Source of the DNA: Ctena decussata
Lineage: Eukaryota; Mollusca; Bivalvia; Lucinida; Lucinidae
Assembly (NCBI GenBank): GCA_963989385.1
Contig: OZ022500.1
Coordinates: forward strand, 107,549,842 to 107,613,841
Direction: 5' to 3'
Length of the DNA: 64,000 bases
Both the position numbers and the translations under genes were made by a program. Shown here piece by piece: positions 1 to 11,470 of this stretch. Position 1 is the first letter of the stretch. Each line of letters opens with the position of its first letter. The notes under the pieces were generated by a model that saw nothing but the letters and a program-made list of their open reading frames with translations, was not told where the DNA came from and did not search any database.

Positions 1-474
1 ATGTTGCGTTCCAATACTGACAGATACCTACAGGATGGTTTGGAGAGGCGGCTGTACGGCAACAACACCAGTAGGGGGGCAAAGGACTACTATAACAGAG
101 AGGCCGGGTCGGTGCAATGGCAGTGACGCATGGTGCAGTTATGGTGCGATGTTATGTTTCTTATTTGTAACAGTGGGGTCATCTTTTCATGAACTTGCCA
201 ATGGCAAAAGTAGGGCCATCATTTCATAAACTTATTTGACTTTCATCAATTCGAATTAGTTGTCCAATATAGGACAAAGTAATTCTTTTATAAATTCCAA
301 TTAGTTGTCCAATATAGGACAAAGTTTAATGGTAAAATGAAGCAATAAATATCTTCTGGTCAGGGGAGCTCCATACGAACCGAACTACCAACTAATTGTG
401 TGCACCGCGGCGGAGGGTGAGGGTGAAGGTTTGGGCCCAGTAAAACCGGTTTAAACCCCCCACTAGTTATTACT
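1..474. other. Gene-free; short tandem duplication
   Basis: No coding signal was recognised. A 27-bp segment with core TTGTCCAATATAGGAC occurs at 254-280 and again at 299-325, a direct repeat with a 45-bp period. The rest is unremarkable apart from a GC-rich stretch near 400-450. Confidence 0.5.
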
Positions 475-826
475 GACCGTCCCAAGGCGGTACTTTCGTT
501 ACGGTTGCATTTGTTTTATGTTCGGTGCTGTTCAATTTATTGTGTTCTCATTTTAACCCTTCTATAATAAAAATAGAAAATGGCTGAAAATAGTTGTTAA
601 TTGTTTTTCGTATAATTTGCTTAGTCTGTTGTAACCCTTCTATTGGTCTAAATTATTTAGTTCAATAAAGATAGCTGAGTTGCCACCTATTTTGGAAAGA
701 GCTGCTGACTCGGCTTATCACTTGTAATTTATTGTTTGTTGGGATGTCTTTTTCAATCTTTCCTTTTGATGTTGGGGATAGGGTTCGGGATCTGATTCAG
801 TCAGTTCCTGAAGTGTAGTTACTCTT
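475..826 (+). repeat. Solo arm of the long-inverted-repeat family seen at 15.8-17.2 kb
   Basis: This ~350-bp block runs from GACCGTCCCAAGGCGG to AGTGTAGTTACTCTTTA. It recurs in direct orientation at 16862-17225 and inverted at 15822-16179. Shared features include a GCTGCTGACTCGGCTTATC segment and a GTTGGGGATAGGGTT segment. Here it stands alone, without a partner arm, so it is a solo or truncated copy. No ORF is present. Confidence 0.8.
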
Positions 827-829
827 TAA

Positions 830-1300
830 ATTTGAGTAGCCGAAACTTCGAAGATGGCCCATGTTCCTTCTTTCGAATGTATTTTGTGCTCTTGAATGAA
901 CTCTTTTAGATTTCTATTTTACTTCAGTGCCACTGGTGTCGTGCCGTGCGGCGACCGTAAAACGTCTCCCCGTACGTCATCTGTAGTGTAGATTATATAT
1001 AATTTTTCCTTCCAGGTCAGGAATATATTCTGAGAAATCAGAAAATTTTGATTGGTTTAGATTTATAGTCTAGATTATTGCTTTTTTTTCCTTTTAGATC
1101 TTTTATGGTACTAATCAGTGTTTGAATTTACTGCCTTATCAAAATTAAGAAATTACATATGCTTTCTCTGGTTTTCGTAACCAAATCATATCGGGGTCAC
1201 TGATGCGGTTTGAGTAGCCGAATTCTCGAAGTATGGTCCATGTACCTTCCTTCGAATGTGTGCAGTGTTCTTGAAGGATTAGAATAGTATCTGCTGTATT
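830..1300. repeat. Interspersed repeat with GAGTAGCCGAA core (two partial copies)
   Basis: Two related pieces lie at about 830-1000 and 1150-1290. Both carry GAGTAGCCGAA followed by a TTCGAAG(T)ATGGYCCATGT-like stretch and a CTTGAA-containing end. Inverted or partial relatives occur near 1560-1665, 24086-24475, 45457-45575 and 46975-47340. The 930-960 segment shares the GCGACCGTAAAACGTCTCC motif with the last two. The repeat type is unknown, probably a non-autonomous DNA element. Confidence 0.6.
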
Positions 1301-1361
1301 AACTGCCGACTGAAAATCTATGTCAACCAAGCAGTAAATGGGTACTTTTTTTCAAATCAGG

Positions 1362-1515
1362 GAAGGACAAGGCAGCGAAAGGAGAGAGATGGGCTTCGCC
1401 TTTCATATGCTATGCCCAAGATACATTGACCCTAACCACCTACCCCCATCCTCCTCCTCTCCGTTGCCACCGCCTCTACAGTCATTAGGCTATAGGAAAC
1501 CTTTACCTTTACCCA
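1362..1515 (+). repeat. SINE-2 body fragment
   Basis: The stretch ATGCTATGCCCAAGATACAT, a C-rich run, and CATTAGGCTATAGGAAACCT match copies at 18219-18340 and 39181-39425. The 39-kb copy has a tRNA-like 5' head, so this is read as the 3' body of a tRNA-derived SINE. The 5' head is missing here. Confidence 0.6.
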
Positions 1516-1739
1516 ATTAATAGTTTGGATCCAGGTATACAAATTTAAATAAAAATCTAATCCTTCATGAGCACAGAACACTTAACACATTCGAGAGAAG
1601 GAGCAGGGCCATACTTCGAGGTTACGATTACTAGAGCCTCATCAATGACACTGTCATGACCCATAACTTCCGTAACTAAAGGTAAAGATCCGTATGAAAC
1701 CGTATCAGTCTTCAACTTGGGACTGCGGAATGATGGGTT

Positions 1740-2010
1740 CAGTTACGGATAAGACACGGAACAGATACGGATGAGACACGGATTAGATACGGATAGATGC
1801 AGATGAATGCGTTCAGTTGCGGACTTTTACGGTTTACTCATCCGCGCCCGAATTTTGAACCTTATCAAAATTTCGACGCGGATCCTGCGGACCCTGCGGA
1901 TATGATACGGGCAGTAAAGGACTCTGCGGATGCGATACGGATCCATTATGGATTAAATGGATAGATACCAATAGATACGGATTGGCCATCAGTAGCATCC
2001 GCAGAATCCG
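1740..2010. repeat. Degenerate ACGGAT-rich simple repeat
   Basis: The hexamer ACGGAT and its variants (GATACGGAT, GACACGGA, TGCGGA) recur throughout this stretch, with a partial reverse-complement return near 2000 (GCATCCGCAGAATCCGTAT). No stable frame or gene is associated with it. Confidence 0.65.
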
Positions 2011-2049
2011 TATATGTGTGTGTGACTGGGGCATAACAGAGTATAGTCA

Positions 2050-2690
2050 AAATGGTACAGCACAGTCGACTATTTTCGAACCTTGCATCTCACGTTATCT
2101 CGTATCTGTGTTACATTCCAATTTCAACTGTCAAGCGGTGGGTTTTTCGAAGTCTAGGGTTTAACATTAAGAGTTTGACACATGCGAAATGTTTACGCAA
2201 ATATCTAAAGAATGTCTATAAAATGCGACATCAAATTCATAGATTTGAAGCATTGTGTTTCAATGTATGGATACGCTCAGTGTTTTTCCGCTATTTTACA
2301 AAGGGAATTGTCTTTTGTAGATTTCTTCTACTTCCCAGTACATAGAAATCATTCCAAAATGAGGTCAGCTCTTCAAGTTAAGAATTTGCTCCTAGAAGAG
2401 AGAAGAACTTTTTTTCTTTAAAGAGCTGACCCTCTTCTAATAGCAAATTCTTTTCTATCACATTTGACCCCTTCGAGACGTGAGGCTAAATGAAAATTGC
2501 AGGGTTGCTTTCCTGAAAGTGTACATGTTCACCTTAAAGAACAAGCTCTGCAAACGTTAAAAGAGCTGTTGCCCCGTGGAAAATGGACCGTAGCAGTCTA
2601 CGCATTTCCGTAAACTGATCAGTCTTCACTTTTCGGTGGATAGTGCTAAAGAAAAGGGAACAGACGGTTCAAGTGATCTCACACATACCG
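2050..2690. repeat. Fragment of a dispersed element with AGAATTTGCTC hairpin
   Basis: At 2330-2450 a segment with AAGAATTTGCTCCTAGAAG is followed by a partial inverted return (TAGCAAATTCTTTTCT). The same hairpin-like module recurs near 34488-34545, 44280-44345, 48550-48615 and 54045-54105, often next to a TTTACAAA / GGCGGAAAA stretch. This suggests one dispersed non-autonomous family. Its ends were not defined. Confidence 0.45.
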
Positions 2691-2702
2691 CCATAACTGC
2701 CG

Positions 2703-2890
2703 GAGCCCCGGTAGCTCATTAGATTAAGCGCTGGCCTGTTGATCGAGACCCGCTGGAAGCGGAAATATTTCCAACAGTAAACGCGGTTCCATTGCACACA
2801 GCCCATCATTACCACCTTCCCATTGTCCTAATATGACTGAAATACTGTTTAAAAAAAGATGTTAAATCGCAAGTCATCCATCCATCCCTC
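2703..2890 (+). repeat. SINE-3 copy with tRNA-like head
   Basis: A tRNA-like A-box region (GGTAGCTCATTAGATTAAGC) is followed by a body containing GTTCCATTGCACACAGCC and ATGACTGAAATACTGTT. The body recurs at 25765-25865 and 40060-40150 on the plus strand and at 6060-6205 on the minus strand. The polymerase III origin is inferred from the head; a canonical B box is not obvious. Confidence 0.6.
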
Positions 2891-4041
2891 AGAACTGGAC
2901 TGTAACAAAAGCATGAATTCAAAGTTGCTCTCACTGCATAGTTTTGAGCCTTACCGTACACCACACACTGATCTACACTGTTATAAAAATGGAACCTTAT
3001 TGAGATTATTGGGATAAACATTGTTCCTAACTCCTTACCTTATTTAATCTGAATTTTATCCGCGTTTAGACCTAATTTACTATGTACTACAATTACATGA
3101 CCTTACAACGAAACCAGCAGATAAATTAACAACACATAGTGTGACAACAGGATGGGATGTTCTTAAATGCAAAAGATTTTCTGAATGGCTATTTGTGACA
3201 TTTTATAGCCCTAGTATTTACTCAAGAAATGTATCACATGGACTGATTTCTCTTCTTTTATTTGGTTTGGATCTCAGATTTCACAGTAGAGATAATTGGC
3301 GTATCAATATTACGGGATAAGATTTTCTGATAACTAGTCCCTATCGGCCACTACTGCCATTGATCGTTTGTATAGATTTAAATCAATTTAAAGTACATAT
3401 TTGATGAAAAGATTCTGAAAAACATCTTTCATGACATAGCATTTTTGATTTGTGGGGTATAAATGATCATTAAAAAGCTTCAAATTATGGATCAAGCATT
3501 TTTTCTAGCTTTTTTTCACCAGAAACGAATTGTAACGAACTGTAACCCCCACTACTTCAAGCAATGTGTTTAGCATTAAAATGAATATGTTTACCATAGC
3601 AACCATATATCATCGTATTTTAAACTGACCGAAGATACAGGGAAAATTATTTCCTGTTACATGTAACAAAAAATTCGGTGAAAACTGTATTTTGAATGTA
3701 AACAACCAACGGGTATTTTCGACATGAGAAATCTGACAGCTGAGAACATACATTATTCAGTAAACGTTTGGTAATGGTCATAATTTCCGTCTTGAAAGAT
3801 TAGGAAATTTTATATTCTAAGAGTATATGGTTAGCGCGCATATGTCAATAAAGCATTGGCGCTGCTAAATGTATTGCGCATTCAGTATGTGTAAAATGTC
3901 AAGGGAGATAATAAGTGCTGATTGCGCAATAACATGGCCGATCAAGATTACCCCAAGAAGTTTGTATGTGCTCCGTAGACCACTATCTCCCTTTTCTAGG
4001 GCACTTACGCAATCATATTTGCTCCACTATTTAGATGATAG
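2891..4041. other. Gene-free stretch
   Basis: AT-rich sequence with only short ORFs. I recognised neither a gene nor a repeat family shared with the rest of the window. Confidence 0.5.
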
Positions 4042-4045
4042 TTAA

Positions 4046-4905
4046 GGTGGTGATTTATGGTAAATGTAAAATCTGCATAAAACCATAAAAAAGTAACGTA
4101 TCTCCCTGAAAGTTAGCAGACATCTTATTCTCGTTGTTCTTTACAGTTTAGAATACAAAATAGATGTACATGCTGCTTAAAAAAGTGTTTTTATAAGGAA
4201 AGATCAAAGGGTAATTTTCTGCGAATAAATCTGAAAAAATAATATCGTTATTGAAAATTTACGTAGTGCTGAAGGTGCATTATTGCTTAATGAAGAGCGT
4301 CCTAGCAATTATTTATTCCAACTCTTTCTCAAATTGTAATGTAGACCAGATGAAAACGGTAGCTTTTTCTCAATGTTCAACCATGTACAAAGTAAATGTA
4401 CAGTGGACGCATTTATTAAATATAGGGTAGGCAAGCATACCTATGTTAACACCTACAATATAAATAATACATTACTGACATGATCAGTGGTGTGTAGATG
4501 AAGTTGTTCAACCTTGTTAATATAGTATCACCTGTCTCACCTGTGTGTTTTGACAAAAAAATTTGGACATAGACTGCATCTTTTTTCATCTGCTCAGCCT
4601 GATAATGTGTGAAAGAGTTAGAAAAAATAATTGCTAGGACGCTCTCCATTATGCAACAAGGTACTCTAAGCACTAAGTATATTTTCAATAATGATATTAT
4701 TTTTTCAGATTTATTCGCAGAAAATTACCCTTTGATCTTCTCTTATAAAAACACTTTTTAACATTAACAAATGCTGCATTTTGGGATTCAAAATTATGAG
4801 AAACAACATAAAGAAGGCATCTGCTAAGTTTTGGAAAGCTCAGTGTTATTTTGAGTATTTTATGCAGATTTTTGTCTTTGTCCCAAATCAGTGATTATCA
4901 CCACC
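4046..4905. mobile_element. Foldback element with ~290-bp inverted arms and TTAA target site
   Basis: Arm one (about 4046-4331) returns as the reverse complement at about 4609-4905. Examples are GGTGGTGATTTAT against ATAATCACCACC and AATTTTCTGCGAATAAATCT against its complement at 4708-4727. TTAA lies directly outside each end (4042-4045 and 4906-4909), as expected for a TTAA target-site duplication of the piggyBac/Kolobok type. There is no transposase ORF, so it is non-autonomous. Arms are imperfect, indicating age. Confidence 0.8.
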
Positions 4906-4924
4906 TTAAGCAAGAGTCTATTTT

Positions 4925-5070
4925 GCTTGCAGTAGGTGAGGGTGTGGGTTGTTTCGATTTTTTTATCTCTCCTATCATGTCTCTTTACTTGTTCTCTCTC
5001 CTTAAGAGTCGGCTCGATACAGTCTGAAATACTATCTCAAAAGGCCGTTAAACCCAAAACAACCAACCAG
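4925..5070 (+). repeat. SINE-4-like 3' body
   Basis: The stretch ends CTGAAATACTATCTCAAAAG followed by GGCCGTTAAACCCAAAACAA. The same body occurs at 43868-44150, where a longer 5' part is preserved. The CAACCAACC-like tail is typical of SINE tails in this window. No head was identified here. Confidence 0.55.
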
Positions 5071-6059
5071 TCGTAGCACATAAACCTCCAAATCTGAAAA
5101 CAAAAATTCTCGGCACTTGCTGACACTCCAAAAGACTTACAGTGAAAATGTATTTTCTTTTCTTTATCAATTACAACGAATGTCCAATTTGTGCCATTTT
5201 CATTAACCGGAATAATAATAAATTAAGAGTCAAACCACTTATTGCTTTACTTTCTAATCTATTCAGAAACCAATAAAGCTCTTGATTTTTTTATCAGCAA
5301 GTCACTGATCCAGCTACTGTCAACAACATGGACAATGTTAGGGGATTTCTTCGCCAGAAGTGTTAAGTAAACGTATGATCTGATGAAAGCAAAAAAAAAA
5401 AAACTTCAATCATTCGGTCAATGAACGATTGTGGAATTTTAATTCCATTGGAGATTTTCTTTGGATCAATTTTTTATGAAGATTCCGACCAAGTTCAATG
5501 TTAGGACTAGGAGTTGATTTAGTGGAATTTTCACTATGTTCTGATGTACCAAAACAGTTTGAACTATCCAAACAGACTTGCTGTAAAACAGATGCACACG
5601 TTAAAACTCGACATATTGGTCACAGGAAATTCTTCTTCATCTTTTAAATGAGATTTATTTTTGTGACAAACCATTTGGTACTTTTATTAATGAACATAAG
5701 TGTCATCTTCTTTACAAAGATCGGTGTTTCTTTTGAAATCAAACGAATTAATTAGCACTTTCCCTATGAATCAGACAGATGGTGATAAGTGACTTGTCTC
5801 GGAAATCATTACTTTTACCTTCATTTCATCAGACTTCATGTAAAAACGTTCACAGCACAAAGCATTTTCCGTTCCCGTCAGTGGTAGCCATTGAAACCAG
5901 ATTTAAAGATTTTGTGGAGAGTGGACAAAAATCTCCATGAGATAATTGAAAATTAACACTTTTCAGCTTGAATGTTGACATATGAATAATTTTTTTTAAT
6001 AATCTTTTACTCCACTCGTTCAAAGAACTACTTCTGGATGTGGATCAGCACTTTTTCTT
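5071..6059. other. Gene-free stretch
   Basis: No ORF with family resemblance was found. An A-run lies at 5391-5403. Some minus-strand sequence could be remnants of the transposase-like fragment at 6492-6800, but I could not align it. Confidence 0.4.
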
Positions 6060-6205
6060 CAGCGGAGAACAATGAATAGATGGCTGGATGACTTGCTATT
6101 TTACATTCTTTTTTAACAGTATTTCAGTCGTAGCAGGACGATTGGAGGATGATGATGAAAGGCTGTAAGTAATGGAATCCCGTTTACGGTCGAAAGGTTG
6201 ACCAC
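6060..6205 (-). repeat. SINE-3 copy, minus strand
   Basis: Read on the minus strand this gives GTAAACGGGATTCCATTAC, then CCAATCGTCCTGCTACGACT and GAAATACTGTT, matching the bodies at 2765-2890 and 25765-25865. It lacks a recognisable head. Confidence 0.6.
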
Positions 6206-6491
6206 ATGCATTTTTTTCCTTTTAAAATATTTTAAGACCATTCATAAGATGACTAGCAAATGTTTGGATAAATAATACGTTTAGAATACCCAATCTTTTC
6301 TTTACTACATGTCTCAAAGATTGAATGGCGAAACCAACCATAGATTATAGAGACGCCATAAATTACAGGGAGGCTTCATTCATTGTTTTTAAAGGATACC
6401 CATTTTAGACATTTAATATTTGATCTCCACTCGTTAAAGAAGTCAGGAAAATACCCATTTTCCTTTAACTGGACGCTTCAAAATTAATTCA

Positions 6492-6800
6492 TTATAAAGA
6501 CAATTGTTTGCCTTTGTCGCCTGTACGCACAAGGGTACCTGTTGCACCCCAAAATAATGTGTCATGCTTTGCTCGATCATCATATATTTCTAAGCCATTA
6601 TTCGACCGATACAAAACATATAAAGGTGATGCACAAACTTTTTGAATTAAGTCACCGTTAATTTCCTTTTCCATGTTTTCCTGCTGGAACAAAGATTGCA
6701 AAACGTCAGCAGGAAAATGTAAGTGCATTGTTCTGGTAGCTCTCATCTTAAAAAAACTATAGTAAATTAGTTCCAGGGGAAAACAAATATTGTTCTTCAT
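6492..6800 (-). pseudogene. Decayed transposase-like ORF fragment
   Basis: A 102-codon minus-strand ORF reads through PADVLQSLFQQENMEKEING, SPLYVLYRSNNGLEIYDDR and LFWGATGTLVRT. From memory, its layout resembles the start of a DDE-type transposase found in many bivalve genomes, where the last block reads WDATG with a catalytic Asp. Here that position is Gly. Past the stop, KRPVKGK is still readable, as expected of a decayed continuation. The 5' part of the ORF lies in the first unit of a ~136-bp tandem duplication. The identification is tentative. Confidence 0.35.
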
Positions 6801-6965
6801 CTTTTTTCCTTTGCTCCTGCTGGAACAAAGATTGCCAAACGTCAGCAGGAAAACGTTAGTGCATTGTTCTGGTAGATCAAATCTTGAAAAAATATAGGGT
6901 TAATCAGTGGAAGAAGAGATGATATAGTTTAAGGGGAAAACAGATATTGTTCTTCATCTTTTCCA
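6675..6965. repeat. Tandem duplication, ~136 bp, two units
   Basis: CCTGCTGGAACAAAGATTGC through the GTTCTTCATCTTTT segment occurs twice in direct tandem, with unit starts near 6680 and 6816. The second unit carries an extra ~20-bp insertion (GGTTAATCAGTGGAAGAAG). The duplication overlaps the 5' end of the transposase-like fragment. Confidence 0.8.
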
Positions 6966-7319
6966 TTTCTTGAGAAATGACACTTTTGTTTGTGATATCT
7001 TTTTCAGTTCCAGATAAATCTAGATCATCTAAGAGACAATCGTCTTATCTTCCGAATAAAGAACTATGTCAGTTTCAGTCACAGTAATGTCAGCAAATGA
7101 ACGGGACATGTTTGGCTGCGAACACAATCCAACAACGCTTTTTAAATAAAACTGTTTGCTTTCTTTTTTGTCATTTTATACCACGCAGAATTAATTAAAT
7201 TTTTCCTTTAAATACAAAGAGTTTTTAGCTCACCTGAGCCAGCGGCTCTTGGGGAGCTTATAGGATGGTAAGGCTCCGGCGTCCGTAGTCCGTCCGTCCA
7301 CAATTTCAAACGACTTCTC

Positions 7320-8660
7320 TGAAACCGTAGGCCAATTGTAACAAAATTTCATATATAGCCTCTAGGGGACTTATGAACGAAAACTTGTTCAAAGGGCCCT
7401 GGTCACATGACCGCCATGCCCATATATAGTAAAAACCTATAAAAATCTTCTCCAGAACCAATAGGCCGATGGCCTTGAAACTTGGTATGTAGCATCGAGT
7501 ACACAAGTACTACCAAGATAATTCAAATTATCACCTTTGGTTAACCTTGACCTTTTTAACGGCAAGGTCAAATTTGCTTTCTGGTGCTTTTATATGGGAA
7601 AATGCTAGAACATAAGATTTCTTGGAAACTGTTGAAGGTTTTGACCTGAAAATTGATATATACAGTCATCTTAATGAGTACATAAAATGTATGCGTACAA
7701 GAGGTCAAGGTCATTCTTTGACCTTTGACCCTGGTCTCTCATATTGCGACAATTTCACACATCTCCTCAAAACCCACTGGGCCAATTGTAACCAAATTTC
7801 ATGTAGAGGCTCTAGGGGGCAAGGGAACGAAAATTTATTCAAACGGTCCTAGTCACATGACCAACATGGCCGCCACTCCCATATATGATAAACCTTTAAA
7901 AATCTTCTTCTCAAGAACCAATAGGCTGATGGCCTTATTACTTGGTATGTAGCATCGGGTACGCGAGTACTACCAAGATTGTTCATATTATGACCTTGGG
8001 TTGACCTTTGCTTTCTGTTGCTTTTATATGGGAAAATGCTAGAATATAAAATTTCTTCGAAACTGTTGAAGATTTTGACCTGAAAATTGGTATATACAGT
8101 CATCTTAATGAGTACATAAATTCAATATGTACAAGAGGTCAAGGTCATTCTTTGACCCTGGTCTCCTTGGTGAAAATTTCACACGTCTCCTAAAATGGCA
8201 CTGGGCCAATTGTTACCGAATTTCATATAGAGCCTCCAGGGGCTGAGGGAATTAAAATTTGTTTAAACAGTCTGGGTCACATGACCAACATGGCCATATA
8301 TGGCAAAAACCTTTACAAACCTTCTTCTCAAGAAGCAAATGATCGATGGCCTTGAAACTCTGTATATAGTATCAGGTACTTGAGTACTATCAAGATTGTT
8401 CAAAGATGACCTTGGGCTGACCTTGACCTTTCTTAAGGCAAGGTCAAGCATTGAAAAACGCTAAAACATAAGGTTTCATGGCAAGTTTAGAAGATTTTGG
8501 CCTAAAATTGTTATATACAGTCGTCTTAGTTAGTACATGGAAGATTTGCAGGTACAAGAGGTCGACAATTTAAGACATCTCCTCAAAAGCCACTGGGCTA
8601 ATTGTAACCAAATTTCATACATAGGCTCCAGGGGCTGAGGGAACGAAAATTTATTCAAGC
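7320..8660 (+). repeat. Degenerate ~420-bp tandem repeats in the element core
   Basis: About three and a half units share CACTGGGCCAATTGTAACC-like, TCACATGACC, AGAACCAATAGGCTGATGGC and AGTACTACCAAGATTGTTC segments. Junctions fall near 7320, 7765, 8190 and 8580. Short ORFs in both strands are by-products of the repeat. Confidence 0.75.
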
Positions 8661-9475
8661 GGTCTACATGATGTGTACATCCTCTTAGAGAAAAATTACC
8701 TAAAATTTAGCCATCGCCTAATTATCTGGACACTGCAGGTATCAGCTAAACATGCTCTGTGAACTACTTTTGCCATTAAGTCCGGTTCCTGGTTAATAGT
8801 ACAGGTAATTCAAGCAAATAGTATATTTATCAGCGGTGCTACTGAAACCTGATTCACGGTATTAGTGCGCCGTTTAAAGAACGCTGTCATAAAATACTCT
8901 AGAAAATCGCATATCCAATGATAAAGTTTTGTCTACTTTTATTCTAAATACAGTCAGTGTGTTTGAAAACATCTTTTTGAAGTATCACAAGACCATAAGT
9001 TTGCAATACAACTGGAACTATTTTTTATGAAGGCTGTAAAACAGGGAATACTGTTTCGCTGGTTCCCGTGCCATTACGAAATTGTTATATTACAAAACGC
9101 TTAAATCTTAACGTAGAAATCCGTTCAAAACGCCTAAACAACATAACTTTTAACGAGGATTTCGATTTTCTAGATTATATCAAGACTAGGATGCTGGACG
9201 TTTATGTTTTACTTTTAACTAGAGGAAATTTGTTAACAGCGTTATCTTCACCACCTGGGGCACTACTGCGGAATTGCATAATTCTGTATCATTCATTGGT
9301 ATACCGGAGGATTATACGACCAGTTTCATTAGAAATATATGTGAAATCGATACCCCGAGTAACCCGAGTTTATATAGCAGTAAATCGGGTCGGTCGGGGT
9401 CAATTCTATAAGAGCATGTACACAGCATGTAGGCCACATGACCTACATGGCCGTCATACCCAGGTGAGCGATTCA

Positions 9476-9936
9476 GGTTGCACTACAGTAAAAAAATGCT
9501 CATTATGCAAGCCCCGCCTCTTTGGGGGAGAGCTTTCAGGCGTATAATGAATATTTGCTGGCCCCTGATTGGTTTTATTATGAAAGTTGAATATTTTTCT
9601 GAATGTCATGCTTATTTATTATTATAAAAAATGGAGCTTATTTACAAAGCTGTTTTGCTACATTTTTGTTGGGGTTGAAAAATACACAGGGGTGGCAGTG
9701 AAAGTTTCGAGATTTATTCACTGCAAACTACATCCTGTCAGCACTAAAAATAGAATGAGTCAAAAATATGCCGCACAACCCCCAACTTTTTTAGCTATTA
9801 CTGGTAGGTAAAGGTGTTGTCTATTCAATTCCATGCCTCAATTTGGAAAGTTTAGACCAGGAGAAAATTGGCAGTGCATTGACTTTGACCCATTTTGCAC
9901 TGTGAGCTATGGGATATTTTTTAGTGTAGTGCCACC
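9476..9936 (+). repeat. Left terminal direct repeat (461 bp) with inverted ends
   Basis: The repeat begins GGTTGCACTACAG and ends TGTAGTGCCACC. The reverse complement of the start matches the end at 11 of 12 positions. It contains CCCCGCCTCTTTGGGGG, an AT-rich TATA-like stretch (TTATTATTATAAAAAATGG at about 9617-9635), a short 74-codon ORF and a possible splice donor GGTAG|GTAAAG near 9807. This suggests promoter and leader functions. By eye it differs from the right copy by one substitution (AATGAGTC/AATGGGTC) and one T-run indel. Confidence 0.8.
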
Positions 9937-9978
9937 TAAACCAGGGATTTCCAAGCGTAAGTTTTCTTCGAGATAACC

Positions 9979-10431
9979 ATGATTCAAAATGTGGAACCCC
10001 ATTTTCTGGTTTTGCATGTGCTCACAGCAAACATGGATGCTTTCTGGCACAACCTTTCAGCTGATTTGCAGAAAAGATCCAGTTTTCATTGTGGACTCTA
10101 TGATTGCACTGAGTGGGTGGGGGCACGAGCACATGGTCTGTATGGAAAAAAGTCTGTTTCTTGGCCAGATGGGACAAAAACAATAGAAAGAACTCATAGG
10201 CTGTCCTACATGATATCCAAAAAGCTTCTCCGAGACCAAATGCCCAAGATTAGTGCTGCTGGAGAACAGTTAGATGTGTCGCACTTATGTCATAACCCGA
10301 TTTGCATCAAGGCCGAGCATTTGATATTGGAGCCGCATTCTGTCAATATGGAACGTATGGGCTGCAAGATAAGACAGAAGTGTACGCGGGCCCATTTTCC
10401 TGTTTGCCTTAATTTAAGGTACAAGTTCTAA
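9979..10431 (+). CDS. Putative His-Me finger (HNH-like) endonuclease, zinc-binding type
   Basis: A 150-codon ORF; an internal start at 10033 (MDAFWHN) is equally possible. The C-terminal half has the pattern of zf-His_Me_endon nucleases (the I-PpoI-like fold). It shows LDVSHLCHNPICIKAEHLIL, then EPHSVNMERMGC, then C-x3-H-x3-C (CTRAHFPVC). The His in VSH would be the catalytic base, the Asn in SVN the metal ligand, and the Cys/His set the structural zinc site. Such nucleases cut both DNA strands and occur in homing elements and some animal mobile DNA. The reading frame is intact while the neighbouring transposase is broken. The end may instead be a splice donor (TTTAAG|GTACAAG, near 10417). 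Family is inferred from motifs; activity is unknown. Confidence 0.6.
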   Translation: MIQNVEPHFLVLHVLTANMDAFWHNLSADLQKRSSFHCGLYDCTEWVGARAHGLYGKKSVSWPDGTKTIERTHRLSYMISKKLLRDQMPKISAAGEQLDVSHLCHNPICIKAEHLILEPHSVNMERMGCKIRQKCTRAHFPVCLNLRYKF

Positions 10432-11470
10432 TATGGTATAATTGTTTGTTTTTACATGCTTTTCAAGGGAAAAGAGGCCTTTACTTTCTAATACACTGCT
10501 TGCATTTCCTGGAATAACTCTTGTGATCATGTGGTAAGCAAAAGCATGATCTTTTATTGATGGGTAATAGCTTATTTTTCTCATAATTTCTCTCCTCTTG
10601 ATGTATTTCATTCAGTTTAAACATTTCATGTCTCCTTCTACACCTAGCCTCTTTGTACTGTTTGCATTTCTTGTATGGTTTATGCTGCTCATTTATGGTC
10701 TGAATGTTTTTCAGACCTCTTGCTACCCTTGTGCCAGGGATAATAGGACAACCCAGTGCCTTGCAGAACTTAGTAATTGATTCACCAGGGCCATGGTTGA
10801 CATTGTGAATGGCAGTATGAATGCGACTTACATAATTTCTACGGTAAGTTATATTTTTGGCTACAGTTGTACGTATAGCCCTGTTCGTACCTTCTACTTT
10901 TTGCGTATTTGCATTCTTGGGTGTTTTACTGAGCATACTGGGGCCCAGACGATACTGCACACATGGCCGCAGAAGACTCTCAGCTTCGCTTGTTTTTTCT
11001 TTGATTCTGAAGTCATTGGCCAAGAAAGAGCTTTTTTCTAGCCATGTTTTGTCATGCTTTGGGTTTGAGCAGACATAAGAATACTTCTTGCATGTGTCGT
11101 GATCACCAAAGTAACAGTCTATGACTGCGTCCGAAGCAAATGACAAGTTACGTTTCATCGAATGAAGATCTGCACTTACAGCGAAAGCTTTTTCATACTC
11201 GGCCTGACATCTTTTCGAAAAGTCATTTGCAAAACGGTCCTTTAATTTTTTTTTTATCACATTGCAACCTGGCCGGCATAAGGTTTTGAAGGGGTTTCAA
11301 ATTTTTCATAAATTTTCGATGGTTCTCTGACACATGTCTTGTATCCAAAAAATGCTCAGGCTCTGTATTTGTAATGCCAGCAATGTATAAGCTTTCTGCA
11401 GCCCTGTATGCACTACTGTCTGGGTCAGTAGTGATTTCTTTAACTTCAAGAATATCTTTCTTTAGGCTTA

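Noticed and set aside
9587..9811. 74-codon ORF inside each terminal repeat as a gene
   Set aside because: Low-complexity, no motif, and it exists because the repeat is duplicated. It may be a spliced leader at most.
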